Below, piece after piece: positions 1-9,403 of a DNA stretch of 64,000 bases. This DNA comes from Mixta gaviniae (lineage in GTDB: Bacteria; Pseudomonadota; Gammaproteobacteria; Enterobacterales; Enterobacteriaceae). The translations under genes were made by a program, and so were the position numbers. The stretch is from the NCBI RefSeq assembly GCF_002953195.1, contig NZ_CP026377.1, positions 1,240,001 to 1,304,000 on the forward strand, in the 5' to 3' direction. The first letter of the stretch is position 1, and each line of letters begins with the position of its first letter. Below the pieces are notes generated by a model. It ran no database searches, was not told the DNA's origin, and saw nothing but the letters and a program-made list of their open reading frames with translations.

Positions 1-2981
1 CCGGCAAGGTGCTGCGCCAGACGCGTCTGCGCCTGCTGTGCCACCGCGTTAGCCTGCTGGCGACGCGCCTCCCGCTGCTGACAGCGGGTGCGCAGCTGCA
101 TGGCCTGCTGCTCATCCAGCAGCGCGGTGCGAAATGCCTCTTCATCACTGAAATCGCTCTGCTTCAGCGCGGCGATAAACTGCGCGCAGCAGGTTTCATA
201 GCGTTTCAGCGCCGCCTCCTGCTGTTGCGCCAGCGAATTATGCTGTCCGGTCAGGTTATTGACCCGATCCTGCGCCTGTTGCCGACGCTGCTGCTGCTCG
301 CGCAACAGCGTGTCGGCCTCTGCCAGCCGCTGTTGCCACTGCTGGCGTACTTCTGCCACCGCGCTATTGCCGAGCAGCTGATGACGCTGTTGACGCAGCT
401 CGCCGAGCTGCTGCTGCTGCGCCTGCGCCAGCTGTTCCGCCCGCTCGCGCTGCTGCGCCAGCTGGGTCAGCTCTTCTTCAATGCCGCGCAGCGCGATATC
501 GCAGGCAGCAAGGCGCGCGGCGATATCCGCCAGCAGCTGGTCGCTTTTCTGCCAGCGCCGCCACGTCTCCTGGCGCGCGTCGAGCCACGCCTGCTGCCCC
601 TGCGGATCCGGCAGCGTCAGCTGATGCTGCGCCAGCTCCTGCGTCAGCGCCTCGCTCAGCTGCTCCAGCTGCTGGCTCAGCTGCTGCCGCTGCTGTTCCG
701 TCTCCTGGCGCTGCTGTTGCAGATAGCCCAACTGCTGCTCCGCCAGCTGCCGCGCCTGATGCTGCTGCTGCCAGCGCTGCTGGCTGGCGGTCAGCGCCTC
801 TTTTGCCTGCTGGTAAAGGCGCGCGGCGCTTTCGCGCTGCTGTAGCTGCGCCTGAAGCTGGCTTTCCCGCTGCTCCTGCTGCTCAATCCAGAGGGCGGGC
901 CCGCTCTCCTCTTGCGGCGCCGGCGTTATTCCGGCGGCGGCCAGCAGCGTCTGCCACTCATCCTGCTGGCGCGTCAGATCGGCGTTCAGCGCCTGCTGCT
1001 GCTGCTGAAGCCGCTGCTGCTGGCTCTGTAGCGCCTTCAGCTGTTCGCCACAGGTCACGCCTTCGATGCGCAGCTGCTCTTCCTGTTGGCGTACGCTCTC
1101 CAGCCGCTGCTGGTTTTCGTTCAGCGTCAGGGTTTGGTAGTGCGCTACCGCCGGATGCTCAGTAGCGCCGCACAGCGGACAGGGCTCGCCGGCGACCAGG
1201 CGCGCGCGCTCCTGCTCCAGGCTGACGATGCGCTGCTCCAGCTCCAGACGCGCCTGCAGATCGACGCGGTGCTGATGCTTCTCTTTCCATGCCTGGCGTC
1301 GCTGCTCCAGCTGCTGCGTCTGCTGCAGGATCTGTTCCTCCAGCGCCAGCAGCTCCTGCTGCTGTTGCGCATGGCGTTGGCTGAGCGGACGCAGGGTTGA
1401 GAAGCAGACCGCCAGCTTTTGCCGCAGCGGCCGCTGCTGCTGTAGCTGCTCCAGTTGACGGCGTAGCGCGCTTTCCGGCTGCTGCTGCTCTAATGCAGTA
1501 AGTGCTTGCTCAGCGCGCACGGCGTGCTGGCGTGCGCGCGCCTGTTCGCTTTCCAGCGGTGCGGATTCCGCAGTGAGGCGCGACAGCAGCTGCTGCTGTT
1601 CATCCTGCAGCTGTTGCTGCTGCCGCTGTTTTTCCTGCATCGCCGCCAGGTTTTGCCGCAGCTGTTGCTGCTGCTGAAAACGCTCGCGCCAGCCGCCCAG
1701 CCGCTCGCCCCAGTGCGCCACGCCCGCGTGATCGTGGCGCCACTGCTGCTCCTGCTGCTGCCGGGCAAGCAGCGTTTGCCGTTCGTCGCTGAGCTGCCCC
1801 CGACGCTGTTCGCGCTGCTGCTGCGTATGCTGGCTATCCGCCAGAGCCTGCTGCTGCTGCGTCAACTGCAGCTGCAGACTTGCGATCTGATGGTCGAGCG
1901 GGATCACCTGCTCATTGATGGCGGTCTCCTGCTGGCGCCACTCATCGTTTAGCTGTTGATTCTCCAGAGCCGCTTTTTCCTGCGCCTGTTGCAACGTAAG
2001 TAATTGCTCACTTTCGTGCTGAAGCGCGGCGGTCAGCTGCTGCGTTTGCTGCGCCAGCTGGCGCAGATCCTGTTGCAGCTGGTTGCGCTGCTGCCAGAGC
2101 GGGCGCAGCTTTTCCGCCGGCTCCGCCCGTGCCAGCTGCTGACGCGCCGGTTCCGCCTGCTGCCAGTCGCTTTCCGCCTGGCGTTGATCTTCGGCGGCCT
2201 GTTCCGTTTCCTGGGTGAGCCGCTGCTGCTGACTGAGCCACTGCTGCTGCTGTTGAGTAAGCGCTAACTGTTTTTGTAGTTCCTGCTCCTGCTGCGCCAG
2301 CGCGTTCAGGGCCTGATCCAGCTCCTGACGCGCCGCCGGTTCCAGCAGCGCCATGCCCGCTGCCCGCGCCCGCAACTGCTCCAGTTCGATGCGCGCCTGC
2401 TTATGCTGTTCATAGATGCGCGCGGAAAGCTGGCCGTAGATCTCGGTGCCGGTCAGCTCCTCCAGCAGCTCGGCGCGATCGTTGGCGTCGGCATTAAGAA
2501 AAGCGGCGAACTGCCCCTGCGACAACATCATCGATTTGGTGAAGCGGGCGAAATCGAGGCCGGTGAGCTGGGCGATCATCTCCAGCTTATCTTTTACCTT
2601 GTCAGCGACGATGACGTTGTCCGCGCAGCGCGCCAGCTCAACGCGCGGCGCCTGCAGGTTGCCGTCCACCGCGCCGCGCGCCCGGTTCTGGCTCCAGAAG
2701 GCGCGCCAGGCTTCGCCTTTGACCTCGAACTCCACCTCGGCCAGGCATTCGGCGGTGTCACGGCTGATCAGCTCGTTCTGGTTTTGCGAGATTTTGCCCA
2801 GCCGCGAAGTTTCGTGATAGAGCGCCAGGCAGATGGCGTCAAGCAGGGTGGTTTTGCCGGCGCCGGTAGGGCCGGTAATGGCGAACAGGCCGCTGCTGGC
2901 GAAAGGTTCGCGGGTAAAGTCGATTTTCCATTCGCCTTTCAGCGAGTTGATGTTTTTAAAGCGCAGGGAGAGAATTTTCAT
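1..2981 (-). CDS. sbcC: SbcC, ATPase subunit of the SbcCD nuclease (partial, C-terminus outside window)
   Basis: SMC/Rad50-like ATPase that with SbcD cleaves hairpins and DNA ends during replication and repair. The reading frame is open from the ATG at 2981 to the left edge, giving about 993 residues with no stop. The N-terminus has the Rad50-type start MKILSLRLKNINS and a Walker A motif GPTGAGKTT near residue 35. A zinc hook CPLC lies at residues 601-604 (about 1170-1181). It is flanked by very long Gln/Leu-rich coiled coil encoded by runs of CAG and CTG. The hook sits later than I recall for the 1048-aa E. coli protein, so this is a long SbcC with expanded coiled-coil arms. The Walker B half is beyond the window. 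The ATG overlaps the sbcD stop by 4 bp (ATGA), so the two genes are translationally coupled. Confidence 0.95.
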   Translation of the reverse strand, partial: MKILSLRFKNINSLKGEWKIDFTREPFASSGLFAITGPTGAGKTTLLDAICLALYHETSRLGKISQNQNELISRDTAECLAEVEFEVKGEAWRAFWSQNRARGAVDGNLQAPRVELARCADNVIVADKVKDKLEMIAQLTGLDFARFTKSMMLSQGQFAAFLNADANDRAELLEELTGTEIYGQLSARIYEQHKQARIELEQLRARAAGMALLEPAARQELDQALNALAQQEQELQKQLALTQQQQQWLSQQQRLTQETEQAAEDQRQAESDWQQAEPARQQLARAEPAEKLRPLWQQRNQLQQDLRQLAQQTQQLTAALQHESEQLLTLQQAQEKAALENQQLNDEWRQQETAINEQVIPLDHQIASLQLQLTQQQQALADSQHTQQQREQRRGQLSDERQTLLARQQQEQQWRHDHAGVAHWGERLGGWRERFQQQQQLRQNLAAMQEKQRQQQQLQDEQQQLLSRLTAESAPLESEQARARQHAVRAEQALTALEQQQPESALRRQLEQLQQQRPLRQKLAVCFSTLRPLSQRHAQQQQELLALEEQILQQTQQLEQRRQAWKEKHQHRVDLQARLELEQRIVSLEQERARLVAGEPCPLCGATEHPAVAHYQTLTLNENQQRLESVRQQEEQLRIEGVTCGEQLKALQSQQQRLQQQQQALNADLTRQQDEWQTLLAAAGITPAPQEESGPALWIEQQEQRESQLQAQLQQRESAARLYQQAKEALTASQQRWQQQHQARQLAEQQLGYLQQQRQETEQQRQQLSQQLEQLSEALTQELAQHQLTLPDPQGQQAWLDARQETWRRWQKSDQLLADIAARLAACDIALRGIEEELTQLAQQRERAEQLAQAQQQQLGELRQQRHQLLGNSAVAEVRQQWQQRLAEADTLLREQQQRRQQAQDRVNNLTGQHNSLAQQQEAALKRYETCCAQFIAALKQSDFSDEEAFRTALLDEQQAMQLRTRCQQREARRQQANAVAQQAQTRLAQHLA

Positions 2982-4207
2982 GACGGGTTCTCCTCGCCCT
3001 GATGCAGCGCTTCCAGCGTGCCGCTGAACAGCTGGCGTACGCGCTGCAGTCGCGCCTCGTCGCTCTCTTCTTCCTGCTCCAGCCGCCGCTCAAACACCTC
3101 TTCGACTTTCAGCTCGCTCAGCGTTTCGTTTTGCAGGCGCGCCAGCGCGCGCTCGCGCAGTTCGCGGCTGCGGCGCATCAGCAGCACCTCGACCGGCAGC
3201 CCCTCGGTCAGCGTCTGTATATGCTGCTGCATATTGTGCAAATACTCCTGGGTGGTGATTTCAATATCGAGCCAGACCGGCCTGGCAGGATCGGCCCCGG
3301 CGAACGGCTTCAGCTGCGCCTCAATCTCCGCCAGCGTTCCTTTCAGGGTCTGCATCGGCTGGAAGCAGGGCACCGGCAGCGGCTCGACGCGCTCCAGCGC
3401 GCCCTCCCTGAAGCTCACCAGAAACACGCTTTTCGTGCTGCCCAGCTCATCGAAGCTCAGCGGCAGCGGCGAGCCGCTGTAGCGGATATGTTCGCTGTTG
3501 GCGATGCGCTGCGCGCGGTGGATGTGGCCCAGCGCGATATAGTCGGCAGGCGGAAACGCCTGTGCCGGAAAGGCGTCAAGCGTGCCGATATAGATATCGC
3601 GCACCGCTTCGCTTTTGCTGACCCCAACGGTGGTGAGATGGCCGGTAGCGATCACCGGCAGCGGCGTCGTTGCCTGTTGACTCAGCCTGCGCGCATGCTG
3701 ATAGCTGCGCTGATAGTGTTGCGTAATGGCGCTCAGCAGCGTCAGCTGCTTCTGCTCGCCGGACTGGCCCGCCTGGCTGCGCATAATATCGCGCGGCCGC
3801 AGGTAGGGGATGGCGCAGAGTATGGCGCCCGGTTCGCCCTGGCGCGTTTTCAGCGTAAGCACCTGCTCTTCGGGATTGTCGCTGGCGGCGGCGATCACCT
3901 GCGTATTCAGGCAGGCGAGCAGCGCGCGCGATTCATTAAGCGTGGCGACAGAATCGTGGTTGCCGCCCAGCACGATCAGCTGGCAGCCGGTGCGATGCAG
4001 ATCCACCACAAAGCGGTTGTAGAGTTCGCGCGCATAGCTGGGGGGCGAGCCGGTATCGAAAATATCGCCCGCCACGATCACCGCATCCACCTGATGCGCT
4101 TCCACGCGGTCGATCAGCCAGTTAAAAAAGGCCTGATGCTCGGCGGCCCGGCTGCGGGTATAAAAGAACTGGCCGAGATGCCAGTCTGAAGTATGGATAA
4201 TGCGCAT
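2978..4207 (-). CDS. sbcD: SbcD, nuclease subunit of SbcCD
   Basis: Mre11-family metallophosphoesterase of 409 aa, the nuclease partner of SbcC. The ordered metal-binding motifs are visible: DWHLG at the N-terminus (HTSDWHLGQ), GDIFD, GGNHDS, GHLTT and ALGHIH. These are the Mn-binding phosphodiesterase signatures. The C-terminal third, rich in Arg and Glu, matches the SbcC-contacting region. The start has a GGAG ribosome-binding site just upstream. It is first in a two-gene operon and its stop overlaps the sbcC start. It is divergent from phoB. Confidence 0.97.
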   Translation of the reverse strand: MRIIHTSDWHLGQFFYTRSRAAEHQAFFNWLIDRVEAHQVDAVIVAGDIFDTGSPPSYARELYNRFVVDLHRTGCQLIVLGGNHDSVATLNESRALLACLNTQVIAAASDNPEEQVLTLKTRQGEPGAILCAIPYLRPRDIMRSQAGQSGEQKQLTLLSAITQHYQRSYQHARRLSQQATTPLPVIATGHLTTVGVSKSEAVRDIYIGTLDAFPAQAFPPADYIALGHIHRAQRIANSEHIRYSGSPLPLSFDELGSTKSVFLVSFREGALERVEPLPVPCFQPMQTLKGTLAEIEAQLKPFAGADPARPVWLDIEITTQEYLHNMQQHIQTLTEGLPVEVLLMRRSRELRERALARLQNETLSELKVEEVFERRLEQEEESDEARLQRVRQLFSGTLEALHQGEENPS

Positions 4208-4330
4208 AGAACTCCCAGCTAAAAGCAGAACGCCGGAGGCGATTATAACCAGCGCGCGGGCGCAGACCAGGAAAAATCCACTGTGAAGGCGTCACAAAAG
4301 CGTTACCGAAGCGTCAGGCAGGCCGTGCAT

Positions 4331-4359
4331 TTTTCATAAATCTGTCATAAAACTGACGC
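4331..4359 (+). promoter_or_regulatory. Pho box upstream of phoB
   Basis: Overlapping 18-bp PhoB-binding units are visible: TTTTCATAAATCTGTCAT at 4331-4348 and CTGTCATAAAACTGACGC at 4342-4359. They contain the CTGTCA-type 7-bp direct repeats spaced by 4 bp A/T tracts of the Pho consensus. The site is about 50 bp before phoB and closely resembles the E. coli phoB promoter, so phosphate-starvation autoregulation is expected. Confidence 0.85.
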
Positions 4360-4411
4360 ATAATGACGCCGCAAATTCCCGTGACAGAGAGTCACATTCG
4401 CAGGAGCAATA

Positions 4412-5101
4412 ATGGCTAAGCGCATTCTGGTTGTCGAAGATGAAGCCCCCATCAGGGAAATGTTATGTTTCGTGCTGGAGCAGAACGATTATCAGCCGAT
4501 AGAGGCGGATGATTACGACAGCGCCGTCAACCTGCTTATCGAACCCTGGCCCGATCTGATCCTGCTTGACTGGATGCTGCCCGGCGGCAGCGGCATTCAG
4601 TTTATTAAACACCTCAAGCGCGAAGCGATGACGCGCGATATCCCGGTAATGATGCTGACGGCACGCGGCGAAGAAGAAGATCGCGTGCGCGGCCTCGAAG
4701 TGGGCGCCGACGACTACATCACCAAACCTTTCTCGCCGAAAGAGCTGGTGGCGCGCATCAAAGCGGTGATGCGCCGTATCTCGCCGATGGCGGTGGAAGA
4801 GGTGATTGAAATTCAGGGGCTAAGCCTCGACCCTTCTTCGCATCGCGTGATGTCGGAGACCACGCCGCTGGAGATGGGACCGACCGAATATAAGCTGTTG
4901 CACTTCTTTATGACCCACCCGGAGCGGGTATACAGCCGCGAACAGCTGCTGAATAACGTCTGGGGCACTAACGTCTACGTGGAAGATCGCACGGTGGATG
5001 TGCATATCCGCCGCCTGCGTAAGGCGCTGGAGCTGACCGGGCACGATCGCATGGTGCAAACCGTACGTGGAACGGGGTATCGTTTCTCCGCGCGTTACTG
5101 A
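4412..5101 (+). CDS. phoB: PhoB, phosphate-regulon response regulator
   Basis: OmpR-family response regulator of 229 aa that activates the Pho regulon when phosphorylated by PhoR. The receiver domain (residues 1-120) has the acidic pocket VVEDE, the phosphoacceptor Asp53 in LLDWMLPGG, and the conserved Lys in YITKPF. The C-terminal winged helix carries MGPTEYKLL and [16 protein letters not shown] signatures (here [12 protein letters not shown]). ATG at 4412 follows AGGAG. phoR starts 14 bp after its stop, so phoBR form one operon. Confidence 0.98.
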   Translation: MAKRILVVEDEAPIREMLCFVLEQNDYQPIEADDYDSAVNLLIEPWPDLILLDWMLPGGSGIQFIKHLKREAMTRDIPVMMLTARGEEEDRVRGLEVGADDYITKPFSPKELVARIKAVMRRISPMAVEEVIEIQGLSLDPSSHRVMSETTPLEMGPTEYKLLHFFMTHPERVYSREQLLNNVWGTNVYVEDRTVDVHIRRLRKALELTGHDRMVQTVRGTGYRFSARY

Positions 5102-5115
5102 TCGGAGTTTGCCTC

Positions 5116-6435
5116 GTGCTGGAACGCCTCTCCTGGAAGAGACTTTTACTGGAACTGCTGTTGGTCTGCCTGCCGGCACTGCTGCTCGGCCTGTTGACCG
5201 GCTATCTCCCCTGGTTCCTGCTGGGCGCCGTGCTGCTGTTGCTGGGCTGGCATTTCTGGAATCTGCTGCGGCTCTCGCACTGGCTGTGGACCGATCGCAC
5301 CATGACGCCGCCCACCGGGCAGGCGAGCTGGGAGCCGCTGTTTTACGGTCTCTACCAGATGCAGCTGCGCAACCGACGCCGTCGCCGCGAGCTGGGCAAC
5401 CTGATCAAACGCTTTCGCAGCGGCGCAGAGTCGCTGCCTGATGCGGTGGTGCTGACCACTGACGAGGGCACCATTTTCTGGTGCAACGGCCTGGCGCAGC
5501 AGCACCTGGGGCTGCGCTGGCCGGAGGATAATGGCCAAAATATCCTTAACCTGTTGCGCTATCCGGAGTTCTCGCGCTATCTGCGCCAGCAGGCGTTCGC
5601 CCGTCCGCTGACGCTGGTGATGAATAACCAGCTGCATATGGAGTTCCGCGTGATGCCCTACAGCGAAGGACAGTGGCTGCTGGTGGCGCGCGATGTCACC
5701 CAGATGCATCAGCTGGAAGGGGCGCGGCGCAACTTCTTCGCTAACGTTAGCCATGAGCTGCGCACGCCGCTGACGGTGCTGCAGGGCTACCTGGAGATGA
5801 TGAGCGATGCGGTGCTGGAGGGCAAAGCGCGCGAAAAGGCGCTGCAGACCATGCAGGAGCAGACGCGCCGCATGGATGGGCTGGTGAAACAGCTGCTGAC
5901 GCTGTCGCGTATCGAGGCGGCGCCCGCCATCGATCTGGCGGAGAAAGTTGATGTGCCGATGATGCTGCGGCTGCTGCAGCGCGAGGCGGAGACCCTGAGC
6001 GGCGGCCGGCATGCGATCGCCTTTCATACCGATCCGCACCTGAAGGTGTTTGGCAATGAAGAGCAGTTGCGCAGCGCCATTTCCAACCTGGTCTATAACG
6101 CGGTTAATCATACCCCGGAAGGTACGCGCATCGATGTTTGCTGGCTGCATAATAAACAGGGGGCGCTGTTCGCCGTGAAGGATAACGGGCCGGGCATCGC
6201 CGCCGAGCATCTGCCGCGCCTTACTGAACGCTTTTACCGCGTAGACAAAGCGCGCTCGCGCGCCACCGGCGGCAGCGGGCTGGGGCTGGCGATTGTGAAA
6301 CATGCCCTGAGCCATCATGGATCGCGCCTCACCGTCACCAGCGAGCCGCACAAAGAGACCTGTTTCAGCTTTATTCTGCCGACAAGGTTGATTGTCGGCC
6401 CGCAACTGCCGGACAATGCGGCGCGTAAATCCTGA
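5116..6435 (+). CDS. phoR: PhoR, phosphate-regulon sensor histidine kinase
   Basis: Membrane-bound sensor kinase/phosphatase for PhoB, 439 aa (431 in E. coli). Two hydrophobic helices fill residues 10-60, followed by a PAS region ([14 protein letters not shown]). The H-box SHELRTPL contains His213. The ATPase domain shows N ([10 protein letters not shown]), G1 (DNGPGI) and G2 (GGSGLGLAI) boxes. Translation starts at GTG (5116), giving the N-terminus [10 protein letters not shown] as in E. coli. The gene is immediately followed by a PstS-like gene. Confidence 0.97.
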   Translation: MLERLSWKRLLLELLLVCLPALLLGLLTGYLPWFLLGAVLLLLGWHFWNLLRLSHWLWTDRTMTPPTGQASWEPLFYGLYQMQLRNRRRRRELGNLIKRFRSGAESLPDAVVLTTDEGTIFWCNGLAQQHLGLRWPEDNGQNILNLLRYPEFSRYLRQQAFARPLTLVMNNQLHMEFRVMPYSEGQWLLVARDVTQMHQLEGARRNFFANVSHELRTPLTVLQGYLEMMSDAVLEGKAREKALQTMQEQTRRMDGLVKQLLTLSRIEAAPAIDLAEKVDVPMMLRLLQREAETLSGGRHAIAFHTDPHLKVFGNEEQLRSAISNLVYNAVNHTPEGTRIDVCWLHNKQGALFAVKDNGPGIAAEHLPRLTERFYRVDKARSRATGGSGLGLAIVKHALSHHGSRLTVTSEPHKETCFSFILPTRLIVGPQLPDNAARKS

Positions 6436-6447
6436 TGGACGCCAGGC

Positions 6448-7368
6448 ATGAAAGTGATCATTACCGCAGCGCTGCTGCTCTTTTCCGGCGCGCTGCAGGC
6501 GAAGCCCGCGATACTGGCGGGCAACCTTAGCAGCGTCGGCTCCGATACGCTGGGCAACCTGATGGCGCTATGGGGCGAAAGCTTTAACCGCCAGTATCCA
6601 GGTGTCAACGTGCAGGTGCAGGCAGCGGGGTCCTCTACCGCGCCTACCGCGCTGGCGGCGGGCGCCGCGCAGCTGGGTGCCATGAGCCGCCCGATGCAGC
6701 CGGCGGAGCGCCAGCTGTTTCAGCAGCGCTACGGCTATCCGCCGCTGGCGGTGCCGGTGGCGCTCGACGCGCTGGTGGTGGTGGTGAATCAGGATAATCC
6801 GCTGAGCCAGCTTAACGCGCAGCAGCTGGACGCCATTTTTTCCATTACCCGCCGCTGCGGCGCAGCGCAGGCGCCGCACGTCTGGGGCGATCTGCAGCTG
6901 ACACAGCCCGGCTGGCGGCAGCGGCCGCTACAGCGACTCGGGCGCAACTCCGCGTCCGGCACCTGGGGCTATTTCAAACAGCAGGCGCTGTGCGGCGGCG
7001 ATTTCCGCCACGACGTCGGCGAGTACCCCGGTTCGGCGGCGGTGGTACAGGCGGTGGCCTCCAACCTTAACGCCATCGGCTACGCCAGCTTCGGTTTTCA
7101 TATCAGCGGCGTCAAAATGCTGGCGCTGGCGAAAGCGGGCGAGGCGGTGATGCCCGACGCCGCCACCATCCGCAGCGGCCGCTACCCTTATGCGCGCCCG
7201 CTCTATATCTATATCAATAAGCCGCCGGGCAAGGCGCCGGAGCCGCTGACCGCCGCGTTTTTGCGTCAGGCGCTGTCGCCGGAAGGGCAGGCGCTGGTCA
7301 GTCAGGCGGGTTATCTGCCGCTCTCTGACCGGCAGCTTGCTGAGGCGCGGGCGCTGCTGCAGCCCTGA
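6448..7368 (+). CDS. PstS-family phosphate-binding periplasmic protein
   Basis: Solute-binding protein of 306 aa, related to the phosphate ABC transporter component PstS. It has a clear Sec signal peptide ending near ALQA-KP. Phosphate-contact motifs are GSDTLGNL, AGSSTAP (residues about 54-60), GAMSRPM and NSASGTWGYF. Two cysteines (RRCG and ALCGG) could form a disulphide. It begins 12 bp after phoR with no separate Pho box, so it is likely expressed from the phoB promoter. No permease or ATPase genes accompany it, so it may deliver phosphate to PstCAB encoded elsewhere, or act in sensing. E. coli has no gene here. The family is secure, but the role as second PstS is inference. Confidence 0.85.
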   Translation: MKVIITAALLLFSGALQAKPAILAGNLSSVGSDTLGNLMALWGESFNRQYPGVNVQVQAAGSSTAPTALAAGAAQLGAMSRPMQPAERQLFQQRYGYPPLAVPVALDALVVVVNQDNPLSQLNAQQLDAIFSITRRCGAAQAPHVWGDLQLTQPGWRQRPLQRLGRNSASGTWGYFKQQALCGGDFRHDVGEYPGSAAVVQAVASNLNAIGYASFGFHISGVKMLALAKAGEAVMPDAATIRSGRYPYARPLYIYINKPPGKAPEPLTAAFLRQALSPEGQALVSQAGYLPLSDRQLAEARALLQP

Positions 7369-7373
7369 GACGG

Positions 7374-7411
7374 GCGCGCCGTATCGCTGACGCGGCGCGA
7401 TCGCTTTTTGC
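7374..7411 (+). terminator. possible terminator after the PstS-like gene
   Basis: A GC-rich inverted repeat (CGCGCCG ... CGGCGCG) starts a few bases after the stop and is followed by ATCGCTTTTT. The stem is about 7 bp with a loop of roughly 10 nt. It is suitably placed to end the phoBR-pstS-like transcript. Confidence 0.5.
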
Positions 7412-7461
7412 GCCCGTGCCGCCCGGGTCGCCTTCGCGCTCGCCGCGCGCTTCACTGGCCT

Positions 7462-7491
7462 CGCTATCCCGACTATCGCTATCCCAACTAC
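7462..7491. repeat. 15-bp imperfect direct repeat, two copies
   Basis: CGCTATCCCGACTAT (7462-7476) is followed directly by CGCTATCCCAACTAC (7477-7491), 13 of 15 bases identical. It lies in non-coding spacer with no recognisable gene. Confidence 0.7.
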
Positions 7492-7545
7492 CGCTTTACC
7501 TGACCTGAGGATGGCGTTGCGCGCTGGCGCTTTCCGGGGGCGTTG

Positions 7546-7650
7546 TGCGGTTCGCCTGAATGATGTTTAACAGGGTATTATGCGGTTCGCCTGAATGGCG
7601 CAGCCCGCCTGCCACCTGAATGGCACAGCCCGCCTGCCACCTGAAGGGCA
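7546..7650. repeat. two nested tandem repeats in the phoR-region spacer
   Basis: TGCGGTTCGCCTGAATG occurs at 7546-7562 and 7581-7597 (period 35). It runs straight into a second array, in which CAGCCCGCCTGCCACCTGAA occurs at 7601-7620 and 7626-7645 (period 25). The element CGCCTGAATG or ACCTGAATGGC links the two arrays. The 7369-7892 spacer (about 520 bp) otherwise holds the possible terminator, the 15-bp repeat and the MetR-like boxes listed separately. I see no gene in it. Confidence 0.75.
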
Positions 7651-7724
7651 TTCAGCGTGCCATGATCTGTTTTCAATCTGCCTGCCTCTCCCCCTCCTTT
7701 TCGCCCGCTTTTCATGCGCCAACA

Positions 7725-7737
7725 TGAATATTTTTCA
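7725..7737. promoter_or_regulatory. MetR-like box, distal
   Basis: TGAATATTTTTCA fits the MetR consensus TGAANNTNNTTCA. It lies about 155 bp before the methyltransferase start and 107 bp upstream of a second such box. Confidence 0.5.
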
Positions 7738-7831
7738 TCGACCATGAAATTTCCTCCCTTGCCGCCTGACGGCAGTCATGCGAATCTGCTTTCAGACATA
7801 TAGACATCCAGAAGTCTTAAAAATAAGAATC

Positions 7832-7844
7832 TGAAACTATTTCA
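7832..7844. promoter_or_regulatory. MetR-like box, proximal
   Basis: TGAAACTATTTCA fits the MetR consensus TGAANNTNNTTCA exactly and sits about 50 bp before the start of the MetE-like gene. This is consistent with activation by MetR under methionine or homocysteine control. Confidence 0.55.
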
Positions 7845-7892
7845 CTGGTAAACCAACGGGGCGGCATCGCCTCGTAACAGGAGTTGAACGCC

Positions 7893-8996
7893 ATGCAGAG
7901 AACAACCGCCCCTTTCCGCGCCGACGTGGTTGGCAGCTTTTTACGTCCCGCCGCCATCAAGCGCGCCCGTGAGCAGTTTGCCGCCGGCGAGATTGACGCT
8001 GCCGCGCTGCGCCGCGTGGAAGATGAAGAGATCCAGCGCGTGGTCGGGCAGCAGCTGGCTGCCGGCCTGCAGGTGGTGACCGACGGCGAATTCCGTCGCG
8101 CCTGGTGGCACTTCGATTTCTTCGACGGCCTGCAGGGCGTCGAGCGCTATGAGGCGGAGCAGGGCATTCAGTTCAACGGTATTCAGACCAAAGCGCGCGG
8201 CGTGCGCGTCACCGGCAAGCTCGGCTTCGGCGACCATCCGATGCTGGAGGATTTCCGCTACCTGAACAGCATCAGCGGCGACGCGGTGGCGAAGATGACC
8301 ATTCCCAGCCCCAGCGTGCTGCATTTCCGCGGCGGCCGTAAGATGATCGATGCCGATGTCTATCCCGATCTGGCGGACTATTTCGACGACCTGGCGCAAA
8401 CTTACCGCGACGCCATCCGGGCGTTTTACGATGCCGGCTGCCGCTATCTGCAGCTGGATGACACTGTCTGGGCTTATCTCTGCTCAGAAGATCAGAAACG
8501 GCAGATCCGCGAGCGCGGCGATAACCCCGACGAGCTGGCGCAGACCTATGCGCGCGTGCTGAACAAAGCGCTGGAGGGCAAGCCGGCCGACCTGACCGTC
8601 GGGCTGCATGTTTGCCGCGGCAACTTCCGCTCGACCTGGATTTCCGAAGGCGGCTATGAGCCGGTGGCGGAGATTTTATTCGGCGGCGTTAATATCGATG
8701 CCTTCTTCCTTGAGTATGACAACGAGCGCTCTGGCGGTTTCGAACCGCTGCGCTATATCAAGCCGGGCCACCAGCAGGTGGTGCTGGGCCTGATCACCAC
8801 CAAAGAGGGCGCGCTGGAAGATCCGCAGAGCGTTCAGGCGCGTATCGCCGAAGCGGCGCAGTATGTTGATATCAGTCAGATCTGCCTCAGCCCGCAGTGC
8901 GGCTTCGCCTCGACGGAAGAGGGCAACAACCTGAGCGAGGCGCAGCAGTGGGAAAAACTGCGTCTGGTAGTGGATATCGCGAAAAACGTCTGGTAA
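7893..8996 (+). CDS. MetE C-domain-like cobalamin-independent methyltransferase (YxjG/YxjH type)
   Basis: A 367-aa protein of the COG0620 family, resembling only the catalytic C-terminal barrel of MetE. It probably transfers a methyl group to homocysteine or a related thiol. Zinc ligands of the family are present: His239 and Cys241 in LHVCRGN, a Glu in FFLEYDNE, and Cys336 in LSPQCGF. The N-terminus RADVVGSFLRP is the family hallmark. ATG at 7893 is preferred over the in-frame TTG at 7884, because AGGAG at 7879-7883 is 9 nt from the ATG but abuts the TTG. Two MetR-like boxes upstream and a terminator downstream make it monocistronic. The methyl donor cannot be told from sequence. Confidence 0.88.
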   Translation: MQRTTAPFRADVVGSFLRPAAIKRAREQFAAGEIDAAALRRVEDEEIQRVVGQQLAAGLQVVTDGEFRRAWWHFDFFDGLQGVERYEAEQGIQFNGIQTKARGVRVTGKLGFGDHPMLEDFRYLNSISGDAVAKMTIPSPSVLHFRGGRKMIDADVYPDLADYFDDLAQTYRDAIRAFYDAGCRYLQLDDTVWAYLCSEDQKRQIRERGDNPDELAQTYARVLNKALEGKPADLTVGLHVCRGNFRSTWISEGGYEPVAEILFGGVNIDAFFLEYDNERSGGFEPLRYIKPGHQQVVLGLITTKEGALEDPQSVQARIAEAAQYVDISQICLSPQCGFASTEEGNNLSEAQQWEKLRLVVDIAKNVW

Positions 8997-9017
8997 CTGG
9001 CGTAAATATGTGCAGAC

Positions 9018-9040
9018 AGGCGCGTGAAAACGCGCCTTTT
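9018..9040 (+). terminator. Rho-independent terminator of the MetE-like gene
   Basis: Perfect 7-bp stem AGGCGCG / CGCGCCT with loop TGAAAA, followed by TTTT, 21 bp after the stop. The rest of the 8997-9403 spacer (about 360 bp) contains only the brnQ leader. I found no gene in it. Confidence 0.85.
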
Positions 9041-9403
9041 GTGCATGCAGCCAGAATTAAATGAAGAAAATAACGCCGGGCTGGCGAAAAAAAAGTCACA
9101 TCATGTAAGGTGCTTCAGGAATAGTTTGAAGCGATTCTCTGGTCTGCGCGCTATATGCGTTATATCGTCCTGCTTTTCCGATCCCGTATTGCCTTTCTTC
9201 GCTATAAACGTTTTACTTATGCCCCTTATCGCGGTATTCCTCTGTGAAAAGAACAAAATCAGCTCATATCACCTGCGCCTCGCTTAGCGGACAAGCAGAT
9301 ATTCAGGTTTGCGCCTGAGTCGCCGACCCTGGTCGCGCAAAGAGGGTGCGATAAGCCTTAACACAACATCCACCGCAACATCAGTAGCAGGCAATACAGT
9401 TCT

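Noticed and set aside
9-1400. Leu/Gln/Arg-rich plus-strand open frames at the left edge
   Set aside because: They are antisense to the CAG/CTG-rich coiled-coil part of sbcC, which is open on the minus strand throughout.
3002-4189. 395-codon plus-strand open frame opposite sbcD
   Set aside because: It mirrors a well-identified gene; long antisense frames are expected in this GC-rich coding DNA and it has no recognisable protein motif.
9024-9287. 87-codon open frame between the methyltransferase gene and brnQ
   Set aside because: Its start lies in a terminator stem-loop, it has no ribosome-binding site and its composition is not protein-like.
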